Positions 34,808 to 43,998 are shown, counted from the stretch's first letter. The stretch is 64,000 nt of DNA from UBA4416 sp964543545 (GCA_964543545.1 CAZIYT010000005.1:248001-312000), one strand, 5' to 3'. Numbers and translations are program-made. The notes: a model not told the origin generated them from the sequence alone.

Positions 34808-36286
34808 TTACACTAATTTAGTTCTGAAAAAACTCAGCAGCTGGTAGGTAATCAGGGCATCCATTTCACAGTACTCCACCAATTGCTCCTTTGCTGTTTC
34901 CGCTTCTATGGCATTCTGCGCGCCGAGCCCTTCGTACATGTACATCGCTACAATCCCCGACTGCACATCCAGCTTGTCAAAGCCGGCTTCCTGGTTTACC
35001 ACAGGTGCAATGCTCTTGAGGCTGAAATTTCCTTTCATGTCGGGATGGTAATAATTTCCTTTGCGAATCGGTTCCGCCAGGTCTACGATCTTTGATTTAA
35101 ACACGGCAATGTCTTTGGCGTATTCCGGGAAAAGCTCTGCCAGCTGGTTCAGCACCGACTCCTCCAGGGCCTTATCAAACATCAGCACGGTTTCAAAAGA
35201 TTTCGTTGCCTCCAGGATCTGCTCCAGAAACATTTTTCTCAGGTCGTCTTCAAAAGGCTTGAAATAGCTATAGCGCTTCAGCTTTCCTTCTTCCTCATAT
35301 ACCATCGAGAAGAGGAAAGGGATCTGCTGAAAGGGCTTTGTTCCCTGGTAAAAGGGAACTGCGGGCATCCACACTTCAATGTCGAGGCTGCAATAAGGGC
35401 TTTTGATTCCTGAGATAAAAGAACCAATCTCCTTCACGTCGACCTGTTCTTTTTGCTCGATCACCGCCTTCACCTGCACTTTCACTTCCTTATGCTCGAT
35501 TGTATTCAGGTCGATCTCATCGATGCGACGGATATTGTTATCATACAACTCAAACATGGCCTGCTTGGTGAGCTTGCCCAGCGCCATCACCGAATTGGGA
35601 TCGCCGGTATTCTTCCAGCAGGTGCCCAGGAAGTCGCACTCATAGGGCTGAAAACAGTGTGTGCCGATTTTGATATCCGGAATTTTATTCTGCTCAAGAG
35701 TCAGCCTTGCCACTTGTGTTTTATGCTCAAAGTAGCTGAGGTTTTTAGTCGCATCTTTTAAAACCGAGGTTTCTTTGAAAAGTCCTTTGATATTAAGCTC
35801 TCCTTCGAGTACATATTTCGAATTGAGTGTGAGCAAATTGAAATCCACCAGTTGAGGCAGGCAGTTCTTGATCACATAATACTGGAAGCAGGCATCTTTC
35901 ACATAGGTCTCGGTAATCTTCAGAGAGCTCTTGACTTCATAGGCTATCCAGGCATCGCCTGCTTTATGAAGGATATCCACCATCACCAGCAGGTCGTTAT
36001 GAATAAAGGTGGCTTCGTAGATCGTGTCGGCGCCACTTTCGATGAGCTCTTTGGTACGCTGTGCAAACAATTGCTGATCCCGCTTCTCGCCGGCAGTGAC
36101 ATCCGTACCACCCGGAAAGAGCTGCTGCGCCAGGATCCCGACATCGGTCCCCCGCTTAAAGATCAGCTGCTTTTCCTTCGACAGGGAATCTCTCAGGTAA
36201 GGGTGATTCCTGTACAGGTAGAAGTGCTTGAGGCATTGCTCCGCTTTAATGAAAGCCGATTTACTGATCAGGGCGCTCATAGACAT
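34808..36286 (-). CDS. DUF2779-domain protein with PD-(D/E)xK nuclease-like N-terminal half
   Basis: 492 residues. The N-terminal half (about 1-240) resembles Cas4/RecB-type nucleases: ISKSAFIKAEQCLKHFYLYR, a DILHKAGDAWIAYEVKSS core (D...ExK), and three further Cys in THCFQPYECDFLGTCWK, so with the Cys near residue 18 an Fe-S cluster is plausible. The C-terminal half (about 320-492) fits DUF2779 with LDIEVWMPAVPFYQGTKPFQ and ending YCEMDALITYQLL, an RNase-H/DnaQ-like pattern. It overlaps the glycosyltransferase gene by 10 bases. The cellular role is unknown; no CRISPR or toxin genes are nearby. Confidence 0.8.
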   Translation of the reverse strand: MSMSALISKSAFIKAEQCLKHFYLYRNHPYLRDSLSKEKQLIFKRGTDVGILAQQLFPGGTDVTAGEKRDQQLFAQRTKELIESGADTIYEATFIHNDLLVMVDILHKAGDAWIAYEVKSSLKITETYVKDACFQYYVIKNCLPQLVDFNLLTLNSKYVLEGELNIKGLFKETSVLKDATKNLSYFEHKTQVARLTLEQNKIPDIKIGTHCFQPYECDFLGTCWKNTGDPNSVMALGKLTKQAMFELYDNNIRRIDEIDLNTIEHKEVKVQVKAVIEQKEQVDVKEIGSFISGIKSPYCSLDIEVWMPAVPFYQGTKPFQQIPFLFSMVYEEEGKLKRYSYFKPFEDDLRKMFLEQILEATKSFETVLMFDKALEESVLNQLAELFPEYAKDIAVFKSKIVDLAEPIRKGNYYHPDMKGNFSLKSIAPVVNQEAGFDKLDVQSGIVAMYMYEGLGAQNAIEAETAKEQLVEYCEMDALITYQLLSFFRTKLV

Positions 36287-37437
36287 TTGGTAACGCTGTC
36301 CCAGAGCAGATCCGCAGACCTGTCCCAGGAGTAGATGGCTTTCCTTGTTTTTCCTTTTTCGATCAGCTGTTCGCGCAGGGAAGCATCGCGGTACAAACTT
36401 TCCATGCCTTTGGCAATGCTGTTCACCTCAAAGGGATCTACCATAAGCGCGGCATCGCCTGCAATCTCCGGCATGCTGGTGGTATTACTGCTGATCACCG
36501 GTACATCGCACTGAAAGGCTTCCACGATGGGAATTCCGAAACCTTCGAAATAAGGTACGAAGGCCAGGGCAAAGGCCGAGGCCATGATCTTTTCGAGCTC
36601 AGGCTGTTGTTGACGGCCAACAAAAAGAATGTCCTGCCTGTAGGCCGACTGATCGATCACGCGCTTGACATCTCCTTCACTGACATACAAAGCACCCACC
36701 AGGAGCAGCTTCATATCTGATCCGGTTTGCTCCTTAAAACGGCTGAATGCAGCCACCAGGCGGTTGAGATTTTTACGCGGGCTTTGTGAGCCTACAAATA
36801 AAAAATAAGGCTTGCCTTCCGAATACTGCTTGCGCACCGCCTCCTGTTCCGCTTCCGGCAAGGGCTTAAAGCCTTCGTTAATGCCGTTGTATACCACATC
36901 AATCTTTTCCGGGTTAATGGCGTAATGCGTTGCAATATCCTGCTTGCTGTATTCTGAAACGGTCGCGATGCGGGTAGCGGCTTTGGCGTATTTCGGAAAA
37001 AAATAGTTGTAGTAGCGGCTCGTCAGTGATTTCAGATCCCTGGGATTATGCAGGAAATTAATATCGTGGATCACCGGCAACTGTTTGCATTTGGCGCCGG
37101 GCGACAAAAATCCGTCGGGCGACAAAAACACATCCGGCTTCATGCGGTTCAGCAGGTTCTTCACGGAAACGTGGAACCAGGCGTAATATAAAAAGGGATG
37201 CCGGGCCTGTGGGCCAAGCACTAAAGGTGTGATATTATCAGAGAAGATAAAACGGTCGCTGAAATCCCTGTCGAACAGAAATACAAAATGAACATCAGGA
37301 TGTTTTTGTGTGATACGCTTCAGTGTTTGATAACTAAACCACCCGATTCCATCCAGCTTATCTTCGATTAATAACCGGGTATTGACGACTACTTGCAATG
37401 CATTAATTTTACTGCAAAATAAGGGATTTTTCAACAT
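36277..37437 (-). CDS. GT4-family glycosyltransferase
   Basis: 386 residues from ATG 37437. N-terminal VVVNTRLLIEDKLDGIGWFSY and the C-terminal nucleotide-sugar site AFVPYFEGFGIPIVEAFQC (the E-x7-E pattern) mark a GT4-type retaining enzyme, with SQSPRKNLNRLVAAF and VISSNTTSMPEIAGDAALMVDP also typical. It probably adds a sugar to a surface polysaccharide or lipid. Other starts are possible: ATG 37488 adds 17 residues and TTG 37398 begins at the conserved domain. It is translationally coupled to the DUF2779 gene. Confidence 0.88.
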   Translation of the reverse strand: MLKNPLFCSKINALQVVVNTRLLIEDKLDGIGWFSYQTLKRITQKHPDVHFVFLFDRDFSDRFIFSDNITPLVLGPQARHPFLYYAWFHVSVKNLLNRMKPDVFLSPDGFLSPGAKCKQLPVIHDINFLHNPRDLKSLTSRYYNYFFPKYAKAATRIATVSEYSKQDIATHYAINPEKIDVVYNGINEGFKPLPEAEQEAVRKQYSEGKPYFLFVGSQSPRKNLNRLVAAFSRFKEQTGSDMKLLLVGALYVSEGDVKRVIDQSAYRQDILFVGRQQQPELEKIMASAFALAFVPYFEGFGIPIVEAFQCDVPVISSNTTSMPEIAGDAALMVDPFEVNSIAKGMESLYRDASLREQLIEKGKTRKAIYSWDRSADLLWDSVTKCL

Positions 37438-37568
37438 AAAAACCGGATTTTCATCTAAATTTATAGTTTTACAATTCCGGTATCTCATCTTATTTTTTTA
37501 ACGTTCGTTGTGAACGCCACCCATGACCTTAGACTGATTTTTTATACATTAGCTTGTTACCATTGCCT

Positions 37569-40079
37569 ATGTCAACGATCAAGGAAAAATTCGCCCACCA
37601 ATCCTTATATACCAAGATCATCCTGGCATTCCTCTTCGGCTGCATTGTGATGCTATGCTCCTGGCTCATTGCCAAGGTTGTATTCCGGGAAACCTTTCTC
37701 ACCATCGAAAAGATCGGCCAGCCGAATCCCAAGCTGCGCATCGTCAATTCCCTGCTGGTCAGAGTCCATAACCTCGACCAGGTTCAGCGGCTCAACATCA
37801 TTCAGAATGGCGAAAATGCCCAAACCGCCCTTATCAACGATTCCAAAAACATCATCCTCTCGCTCGACACCCTGCAAATGCTCTACGGCGACGATAGCCT
37901 GCAGGTGAAGCGTCTGGAACGCATGAAAGACGTGCTGCTTCAAAGGGACCGGCTTTTTCTCAAATACCTGAAGTTTCACGAAGAGCTCATTCACAACAAA
38001 TCGTTTTCCAGCAGCATGCGCGAGCTTTCGGATTACATTTCGCAAAGCATGAAGCGCAAGGACAGCAGCATCGTGACGATGAAGCAAAAGATTACCACCA
38101 CAACGCTGGACCTGCCTAAGGAGGAGGTTGAACCGAAAAAGCAGGAATCCTTTTTCAGGCGCCTGTTCTCCCGGAAAAAATCGGGATCGAAAACAAAAAA
38201 CGGGGGTAAAAAACAAATTACGGAAGATGTGACCACCACGACCGATACGCTGGCTGTCGCGCAACGGGACAGCTTCATCAAGGACATGGAATCGGCCATC
38301 GGCACCATCGAAAAAGACCAATACAGCAAAGGCTCCCGGCTCATCAACCACGAGATGAAGCTGGCCAATGCCAGCAATACCTTCATCAATGAGCTTCAAC
38401 TCATTCTTTACCAGATCCAGCAGGAAGAGATCAGCTCCCTGCAGGCAAATACCCGGCAGCTCAGCGATGTATTCAGCAGTGCCTTTAACCGCGTAGGCCT
38501 CATCCTGCTGATTTTTATGATCCTCACCATTGGGCTGATCTTCCTGATGTTTTCGGATCTTTCACAAAGCAACCGCCACCGGCTGGAGCTGATCGAAGCC
38601 AAAGAAAAAGCGCAGTATATGGAAAAGGTGAAGGAGCGTTTCCTCGCCAACATGAGCCACGAGATCAGAACGCCGCTTCAATCCATTATCGGCTATTCGG
38701 AACAGCTCAAAAGCATGGAGACCTCAGGCAAGGATTATGCGGAGGCCATTTACCGCTCATCGGGCTACCTGCTCCAGATCGTGAATGAGATCCTCGACTA
38801 CAGCCGCATCAGCTCCGGAAAATTCAAGTTCGAAAGCTCCGGGTTCAGCATGGAAGAGGTGCTGGCCGAGATAGCGGATACCATCGAAAGCCAGGCCGAA
38901 AAGCAACAGATCCAGTTTAAATTTAAAAGCGATATTCCGACAGACAGCCTTCATAAAGGCGACAGCTTCCGGTTGAAACAGATCCTGTACAACCTGCTGA
39001 ACAATGCGGTGAAGTTTACGGAAAAAGGAGAGGTGAGCTTTACGGTAAGCTCTACAAGCGATGCTAAAAAAACGCAATTCGTATTCGAGATCAAAGATAC
39101 AGGCATTGGTATCGATGAGCAGCAGATGAAATACATCTTCAACGCTTTTGAACAGGCCAGTGAAAGCACGCAACGCCACTTCGGCGGCACGGGCCTGGGA
39201 CTTAGCATTACCAAAACGCTGGTAGACATGCAGCGCGGACAAATCGGGGTGAAAAGTAAAAAGGGAGAAGGGACAACCTTTACTGTGACACTCGGTTACC
39301 TGAAAGCAGCTGTGCGGGAAGTCAGCGTGGAGCAGAGCACGGAAACAGAGATCTTGTCTTTTGTAGGAAAAGTACTGATCGTGGACGACGACGAGCTGAT
39401 CCTTCAACTCTGCTCACTGATCTTAAACAAACACGGGATCGATCATGTTTGCTTTCAATCTGCAGAGGAGCTGTTAGCCAAGCCTTTCGACCCTTCTATC
39501 AAGCTTGCCCTGATCGACATCCGCATGCCGGAGATGAGCGGCATTGAGCTCTGCAAAAGGCTCAGGCAGACAGCTCCTGCGGGCACCACGTTCGTAGCGC
39601 TCACCGCCGAAGTATTGCCCGATGAGATCGAGCGTATGCTGAGCGAGGGCTTCGACAGGGTCCTGCTCAAGCCTTTCCGAGAAACAGACTTGCTGCTCAC
39701 ACTGGTGAGCACAGAACCTGGTACGACGCAACGCGCCACAAGCGGTGCCGGCTTCGACCTCAGCATCCTGCGCAGCATGTGCGGGAATGACGACCAGGAA
39801 TTACGGAATATCCTCCTGCTGATGCACCGGGAAACAGAGAAGGACCTCGCGTTGCTGAAAACACTTTCCATAAGCACCAACGTCAAAGAATTGAAAGAGC
39901 TGTTTCACAAGCTGGCCGCCAGAACCGGGCAGGCCGGCGCAGCCAGGCTATCGGCGGCTTTCAGGGCCTGGGAACAACAATTGGGAACGGACAAGGGATT
40001 TACGGAAGAAGAGATGAACTACCTCATCTCGGCCCTTGAAAATTTTGCAGGAAAGCTGCAGGATGCCATGCACACTTAA
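37569..40079 (+). CDS. Hybrid sensor histidine kinase with receiver and Hpt domains
   Basis: 836 residues from ATG 37569. Two membrane segments (about 16-36 and 309-328) enclose a mostly helical periplasmic sensor with a basic, Thr-rich insertion (about 175-225). The transmitter follows: HisKA with FLANMSHEIRTPLQSIIGY (His about 364), ATPase with NLLNNAVKFTEKG, DTGIGI and GGTGLGLSI, then a receiver (VLIVDDDELI, ALIDIRMPEMSG) and a C-terminal Hpt-like helix bundle with FHKLAARTGQAGA. A full phosphorelay in one chain is therefore likely, with the convergent sigma-54 regulator as candidate output. Confidence 0.93.
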   Translation: MSTIKEKFAHQSLYTKIILAFLFGCIVMLCSWLIAKVVFRETFLTIEKIGQPNPKLRIVNSLLVRVHNLDQVQRLNIIQNGENAQTALINDSKNIILSLDTLQMLYGDDSLQVKRLERMKDVLLQRDRLFLKYLKFHEELIHNKSFSSSMRELSDYISQSMKRKDSSIVTMKQKITTTTLDLPKEEVEPKKQESFFRRLFSRKKSGSKTKNGGKKQITEDVTTTTDTLAVAQRDSFIKDMESAIGTIEKDQYSKGSRLINHEMKLANASNTFINELQLILYQIQQEEISSLQANTRQLSDVFSSAFNRVGLILLIFMILTIGLIFLMFSDLSQSNRHRLELIEAKEKAQYMEKVKERFLANMSHEIRTPLQSIIGYSEQLKSMETSGKDYAEAIYRSSGYLLQIVNEILDYSRISSGKFKFESSGFSMEEVLAEIADTIESQAEKQQIQFKFKSDIPTDSLHKGDSFRLKQILYNLLNNAVKFTEKGEVSFTVSSTSDAKKTQFVFEIKDTGIGIDEQQMKYIFNAFEQASESTQRHFGGTGLGLSITKTLVDMQRGQIGVKSKKGEGTTFTVTLGYLKAAVREVSVEQSTETEILSFVGKVLIVDDDELILQLCSLILNKHGIDHVCFQSAEELLAKPFDPSIKLALIDIRMPEMSGIELCKRLRQTAPAGTTFVALTAEVLPDEIERMLSEGFDRVLLKPFRETDLLLTLVSTEPGTTQRATSGAGFDLSILRSMCGNDDQELRNILLLMHRETEKDLALLKTLSISTNVKELKELFHKLAARTGQAGAARLSAAFRAWEQQLGTDKGFTEEEMNYLISALENFAGKLQDAMHT

Positions 40080-41416
40080 GCTTCGATGCCGTAGCGTGCA
40101 ATCTTCATGTACAGGGTCTTGCGGTCGATGTTGAGGATCCCGGCAGCTTTGGATTTGTTATACTTCACCTCTTTGAGCGTTTTAATGATCAGCTCCTTTT
40201 CATTGGCTTCATTCATCGCGCGCAATTCCTTTTCCTGCTTGATGGGAACAACTTCCGTCAGGCGCATTTCCTCCGGAATATTGTCTACTTCGATGAAAGG
40301 TCCTTTGGCCAGCAAAACCGCGCGCTTGATGGTATTCTTCAGCTCCCGGAGGTTGCCCGGCCATTTATACGTTCTGAAAATGGCCATGGCCTGTGGCGAT
40401 ACGCCTTCTATCGATTTCGACAGCTCCTTATTGGATTGCTGAATGAAATGATCGATGAACAAAGGCAGGTCCTCTCCCCTGTTCCTTAAGGCAGGCACCC
40501 GGATGCTGAACTCGTTGACACGGTGATATAAATCCTCACGGAAAGAGGCATTCCTCACATTGGTGATGAGGTCTTCGTTGGTAGCTGTAATAATGCGCAC
40601 ATCCACTTTGATGGGCTTGTTCCCGCCTACCGGCTGGATGATGCGCTCCTGGATGGCCCTCAGTAATTTGACCTGCACCGGGTAAGTTAAGTTCCCGACC
40701 TCATCGAGAAAAATCGTACCACCGGAAGCCATTTCAAATTCTCCTTTTTTATCGTTGATCGCGCCGGTAAAGGCTCCTTTGATATGCCCGAACAATTCGC
40801 TCGAAGCGAGCTCTTCCGATAAGGCTCCACAGTCGATGGCTACAAAAGGCCCCTCGGACCTGGTGCTGAGGCGATGGATGCTCCGGGCGATATTTTCCTT
40901 TCCTGTACCGCTTTCTCCTAAGATCAATACCGTCATATTCGTGGGAGCAATCAGCTCGATGTGCCGCATCAGCTCTTCGGAAGCTTCGCTCTCGCCTTTG
41001 ACGAACGTCGGCAAAAAAACCGCTTCGTTTTTGGCCGCTGAGCCTGCCGAAGCGTCCTTGTCCTGCAGCGCTTCGGAAATTACCATCAGCAGCTCTTCAG
41101 GATTTACCGGCTTGGTAATGTAGTTGCGGGCGCCCATGTGAATGGCTTTGACGGCTGTACGGATATCATGAAAGCCGGTCATCATCACTACCGGAATTTT
41201 CATACCGGCCTCGGTCATTTCCTTGATGAGGTCGAAGCCAGTACCGTCGGGCAAATGGTAATCCAGCAGAACCAGATCATAGGGATCTTTATGAACAGCG
41301 GCCGAGCCTTCCTTTAAATTGGGAACGGTATGTACTTCATATTTCTTTCTTCCAAGAAAATTTTCTATGATCTGCGCAAATGCCGGATCATCTTCTATGA
41401 GCAGGATACGTGTCAT
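40076..41416 (-). CDS. Sigma-54-dependent response regulator (NtrC/AtoC type)
   Basis: 446 residues from ATG 41416. The receiver (about 1-120) has LLIEDDPAFA, VLLDYHLPDG and TKPVNPEE. The AAA+ domain (about 145-375) has Walker A GESGTGKENIA, the sigma-54 contact loop GAFTGA, Walker B GGTIFLDEVG and the FREDLYHRVNEF box. The C-terminal Fis-type helix-turn-helix is NKSKAAGILNIDRKTLYMKI. It activates sigma-54 promoters. It is convergent with the hybrid kinase, and their TAA stops share the palindrome TTAA (40076-40079). Confidence 0.95.
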   Translation of the reverse strand: MTRILLIEDDPAFAQIIENFLGRKKYEVHTVPNLKEGSAAVHKDPYDLVLLDYHLPDGTGFDLIKEMTEAGMKIPVVMMTGFHDIRTAVKAIHMGARNYITKPVNPEELLMVISEALQDKDASAGSAAKNEAVFLPTFVKGESEASEELMRHIELIAPTNMTVLILGESGTGKENIARSIHRLSTRSEGPFVAIDCGALSEELASSELFGHIKGAFTGAINDKKGEFEMASGGTIFLDEVGNLTYPVQVKLLRAIQERIIQPVGGNKPIKVDVRIITATNEDLITNVRNASFREDLYHRVNEFSIRVPALRNRGEDLPLFIDHFIQQSNKELSKSIEGVSPQAMAIFRTYKWPGNLRELKNTIKRAVLLAKGPFIEVDNIPEEMRLTEVVPIKQEKELRAMNEANEKELIIKTLKEVKYNKSKAAGILNIDRKTLYMKIARYGIEA

Positions 41417-41458
41417 GGTAGTGGAACGCCTTACAAGTTTAAGAATAAATACAAACAA

Positions 41459-41486
41459 AGGAAAGCCGGACGGTATCCGGCTTTCC
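41459..41486 (-). terminator. Terminator-like hairpin after the small PepSY-like gene
   Basis: The perfect 11-base stem GGAAAGCCGGA (41460-41470) with TCCGGCTTTCC (41476-41486) is followed on the minus strand by a T-rich but interrupted tract. It separates the small gene from the regulator gene and may allow partial read-through. Confidence 0.65.
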
Positions 41487-41508
41487 TAAAAAAACAAAAA
41501 AGGTGTGC

Positions 41509-41820
41509 TTATTTCAAAAGAGTGCCTTTTTCGTCAAACTTTAGCGTTTTGGTTTCTTTTTTCTCATTCGCTACAGATACTTCATAGTGGGAGGCTGTTG
41601 CTGATTTTACAAGAGCCGCACTCTGGATAGCCCATCCTTTGTATTCGTCGGCAGCTAATGTTTTTTTGATGGGCTCAGGAAGCTCTTCAGGTTTTACTGC
41701 CGTTTTTTCATCATCGTTCAATACGCTTACAGCTGTAGTGGACACTGTGTTTGACGCGTAAACTGTGTTTGCTGTGAAAGCGAGACCGAGGCAGAATGCC
41801 ATTGCAATTAATTTTTTCAT
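41509..41820 (-). CDS. Small exported PepSY-like protein
   Basis: 103 residues: a signal peptide (MKKLIAMAFCLGLAFTANTVYA) and one domain with PEELPEPIKKTLAADEYKGW and HYEVSVANEKKETKTLKFDEKG, like the putative periplasmic PepSY-like (BLIP-type) proteins of Bacteroidota. The role is unknown; some are stress-induced. It lies 92 bases upstream of the sigma-54 regulator gene in the same direction, and its own upstream region has a sigma-54-like element, so it could be a target of that regulator. Confidence 0.75.
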   Translation of the reverse strand: MKKLIAMAFCLGLAFTANTVYASNTVSTTAVSVLNDDEKTAVKPEELPEPIKKTLAADEYKGWAIQSAALVKSATASHYEVSVANEKKETKTLKFDEKGTLLK

Positions 41821-41867
41821 GATTCGTTTTTTGGTTTATAAGGTTAATTTTATTCTGCGGCTACTAA

Positions 41868-41883
41868 TGCCAAAGCCATACCA
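41868..41883 (-). promoter_or_regulatory. Candidate sigma-54 promoter of the PepSY-like gene
   Basis: On the minus strand TGGTATGGCTTTGGCA has GG and GC exactly 10 bases apart, as in the -24/-12 consensus TGGCACG-N4-TTGCW. It lies 47 bases upstream of ATG 41820. It has three mismatches, so it is only a candidate. Confidence 0.4.
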
Positions 41884-41948
41884 GTTGGGCATGCAGGCAT
41901 TAAACCACTAAAAACCAAGCGCTTAACCGAATAGTTCATTCTAAAAAC

Positions 41949-41965
41949 TGTTGACATATTCAACA
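41949..41965. promoter_or_regulatory. Palindrome TGTTGA-N5-TCAACA, possible activator site
   Basis: The perfect 6+6 palindrome lies about 70 bases upstream of the sigma-54-like element, the usual place for an enhancer-binding protein. A further TCAACA half site follows at about 41991. It could instead serve the divergent bestrophin gene. Confidence 0.45.
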
Positions 41966-42075
41966 ACTTGGGGGATGGGGTCAACAGCCCCGTTAAAAAA
42001 TATGTGTCGATATTCCTATATTTACTACCGGTTATCCTGGTTCTGATCGTTACACTTATTTTTTAATTTGAATTT

Positions 42076-43074
42076 ATGCACGCCGGAAGACGTTTCACTT
42101 TAGCGCAGGTTGTTTACTGGACCCGCAGGGACATTTATGTGTTTGCCGTGGTGGCCTGTATTCCTACGGCCCTCTATTACTTTTTTGACATCAAATGGCT
42201 GGTGATTCCCTGGGTGGCTATCGCGCTCATCGGTACCGCTGCGGCATTCCTCGTGGGCTTCAAAAATACCCAAACCTATAACCGCCTCTGGGAAGCGCGG
42301 CAAATCTGGGGTAGCATCATTAACACCAGCAGGGCCTGGGGCATCCTGGTGAAAGACACCGTCAACGCCGATCCGAAAGAGATCAGGACGCTGATCTACC
42401 GCCACATTGCCTGGCTGACAGCCCTGCGCTACCAGATGCGTGAAAAGCGCGTGTGGGAAAACATGGAGCTGAAAAGCAATGTCGAATACGCCCGCTTTTA
42501 TAAAGTTCCGGAACGCGAAACACCGCTTGAAGACGAGCTTAAAAAATACCTGCCGGAAGAGGAACGCTTATATGTGCTCGGCAAAAAGAACCGTGCGACT
42601 CAGATCATCAGCCTTCAGTCGCGGCACCTGAAAGCGCTAAAAGAGGCCGGCCATTTATCCGACCTGGATTTCATTGAGCTGGAGCGCACGCTCACCACAC
42701 TCTACGACCACCAGGGAAAATCCGAGCGCATCAAAAATTTCCCTTACCCGCGGCAGTTCGCTACCATCAACCAGATGTTTGTCCGCCTCTTCATCGGCAT
42801 GCTGCCTTTCGGGATCCTGCAGGAGTTTGCCAAGCTCAGTAAAGACGTGGGCGAAGGATTTATCTGGGTTACTGTTCCCTGCTCTCTCATGGTTGGCTGG
42901 GTATTTCATGTGATGGAGCGCATCGGCGAGTCTACCGAAAATCCCTTTGAAGGCGGTGCCAACGATGTACCCATCACCAACATCAGCCGCACCATCGAGA
43001 TCGATCTCCGCGAAATGCTGGATGAAACAAACATTCCGCCGGCCCTCACACCGGTCAACGATATTTTATTATAA
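42076..43074 (+). CDS. Bestrophin-family membrane channel protein
   Basis: 332 residues with membrane segments near 22-45, 48-68 and two more near 230-280. The N-terminal TLAQVVYWTRRDIYVF, IALIGTAAAFLVGFKNTQTYNRLWEARQIWG and the later FPYPRQFATINQMFV and HVMERIGESTENPFEGGANDVPI are typical of the bacterial bestrophin family (formerly UPF0187). Bacterial members form pentameric ion channels, and cation or anion conduction varies. It has a TATATTTA-like box upstream and is followed after 20 bases by a DUF1801 gene. Confidence 0.9.
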   Translation: MHAGRRFTLAQVVYWTRRDIYVFAVVACIPTALYYFFDIKWLVIPWVAIALIGTAAAFLVGFKNTQTYNRLWEARQIWGSIINTSRAWGILVKDTVNADPKEIRTLIYRHIAWLTALRYQMREKRVWENMELKSNVEYARFYKVPERETPLEDELKKYLPEEERLYVLGKKNRATQIISLQSRHLKALKEAGHLSDLDFIELERTLTTLYDHQGKSERIKNFPYPRQFATINQMFVRLFIGMLPFGILQEFAKLSKDVGEGFIWVTVPCSLMVGWVFHVMERIGESTENPFEGGANDVPITNISRTIEIDLREMLDETNIPPALTPVNDILL

Positions 43075-43094
43075 CATAAAACCCCTACTCTACC

Positions 43095-43571
43095 ATGCAA
43101 TCACAAAGTAAAACCGCCGAAGGCTATCTCAAAGAAGTACCTTCCGAAAGGCTGGAAGCCTTTACCACCTTAAGAAATACTGTTCTGAAAAACATTCCGA
43201 AAGGCTTTGAGGAATGCATGGGCTATGGCATGATCGGCTATGTGGTGCCTCACAAAATTTATCCGGCAGGCTATCATTGCGACCCGAAAATTCCCCTGCC
43301 TTTTGTGAGCATTGCTTCTCAGAAAAATTTCATCGCCCTCTACCATATGGGCATTTACGCTAATCCCGAATTATTGGAATGGTTTGTCGGGGAATATCCC
43401 AAACACTGCAAAACCAAGCTCGACATGGGCAAGGGCTGTGTCCGCTTTAAAAAGCCCGATGACATTCCCTTTAAGCTGATTGCAGAGCTGCTGAAAAAAA
43501 TCAGTGTGAAAGAGTGGATCGCGCAATATGAAAGCGCCCTTAAGGCGCCGCGCCCGGAAAGAAAAAAATAA
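43095..43571 (+). CDS. DUF1801-domain protein
   Basis: 158 residues, cytoplasmic. VPSERLEAFTTLRNTVLKNIPKGFEECMGYGMIGYVVP is the typical DUF1801 (YdhG-like) opening, followed by FVSIASQKNFIALYHMGIY and a C-terminal helix. The fold is known from structures but the function is not. It starts 20 bases after the bestrophin stop, so they are probably co-transcribed. The Lys/Arg-rich tail ends one base before the stop of the convergent small gene. Confidence 0.88.
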   Translation: MQSQSKTAEGYLKEVPSERLEAFTTLRNTVLKNIPKGFEECMGYGMIGYVVPHKIYPAGYHCDPKIPLPFVSIASQKNFIALYHMGIYANPELLEWFVGEYPKHCKTKLDMGKGCVRFKKPDDIPFKLIAELLKKISVKEWIAQYESALKAPRPERKK

Positions 43572-43572
43572 G

Positions 43573-43791
43573 TTATTGAGATTCTTCCGGCTTACCGGCT
43601 GTGGCGGTAGTTAAATTACCGGGCTTATCTGATCCGGCGCAGGCTATTTCGTATCCTGTTATGCCGGTCGCAAGCTCTACAGACACCTGACCTTCGCGGA
43701 TCGATCTTGCCATCCTGTCCGAGGTGATGCCCCAGTAGCTTATCAAAGCAGCCAGGCCAAGAATCAATATAATCATGCTATATCCTTTCAT
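43573..43791 (-). CDS. Small single-pass membrane protein, unknown function
   Basis: 72 residues from ATG 43791. One N-terminal membrane segment (YSMIILILGLAALISYWG) is followed by a polar tail (SVELATGITGYEIACAGSDKPG) presumably in the periplasm. No family is recognised. ATG 43776 (MIILIL) is another possible start. The gene is convergent with the DUF1801 gene; the stops are 1 base apart. Confidence 0.55.
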   Translation of the reverse strand: MKGYSMIILILGLAALISYWGITSDRMARSIREGQVSVELATGITGYEIACAGSDKPGNLTTATAGKPEESQ

Positions 43792-43998
43792 TGTTACAAA
43801 CAAAACCGGTAACAATATTACAACAACAGCCTACAGAAAAAAACAGGCAGTTCTATCCGATTTTTTGACGGGTAATACTACGCATCATAAAAATCCATCA
43901 CAACATCGAAACATAGAACACTGATAACACGGGTCTGGCAGTTTATTTTTCTAATCTGCGCTTGTCTGCTCAATCAGCCTTATCGATGTCCCATAACA

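Noticed and set aside
34808..36286. Part of a CRISPR-Cas system (Cas4-like nuclease)
   Set aside because: No repeat-spacer array or other cas gene is in the window, and the DUF2779 half is not found in Cas4.
36277..37488. Longest glycosyltransferase frame from ATG 37488
   Set aside because: The extra N-terminal residues show no similarity to GT4 proteins; ATG 37437 or TTG 37398 is more likely.
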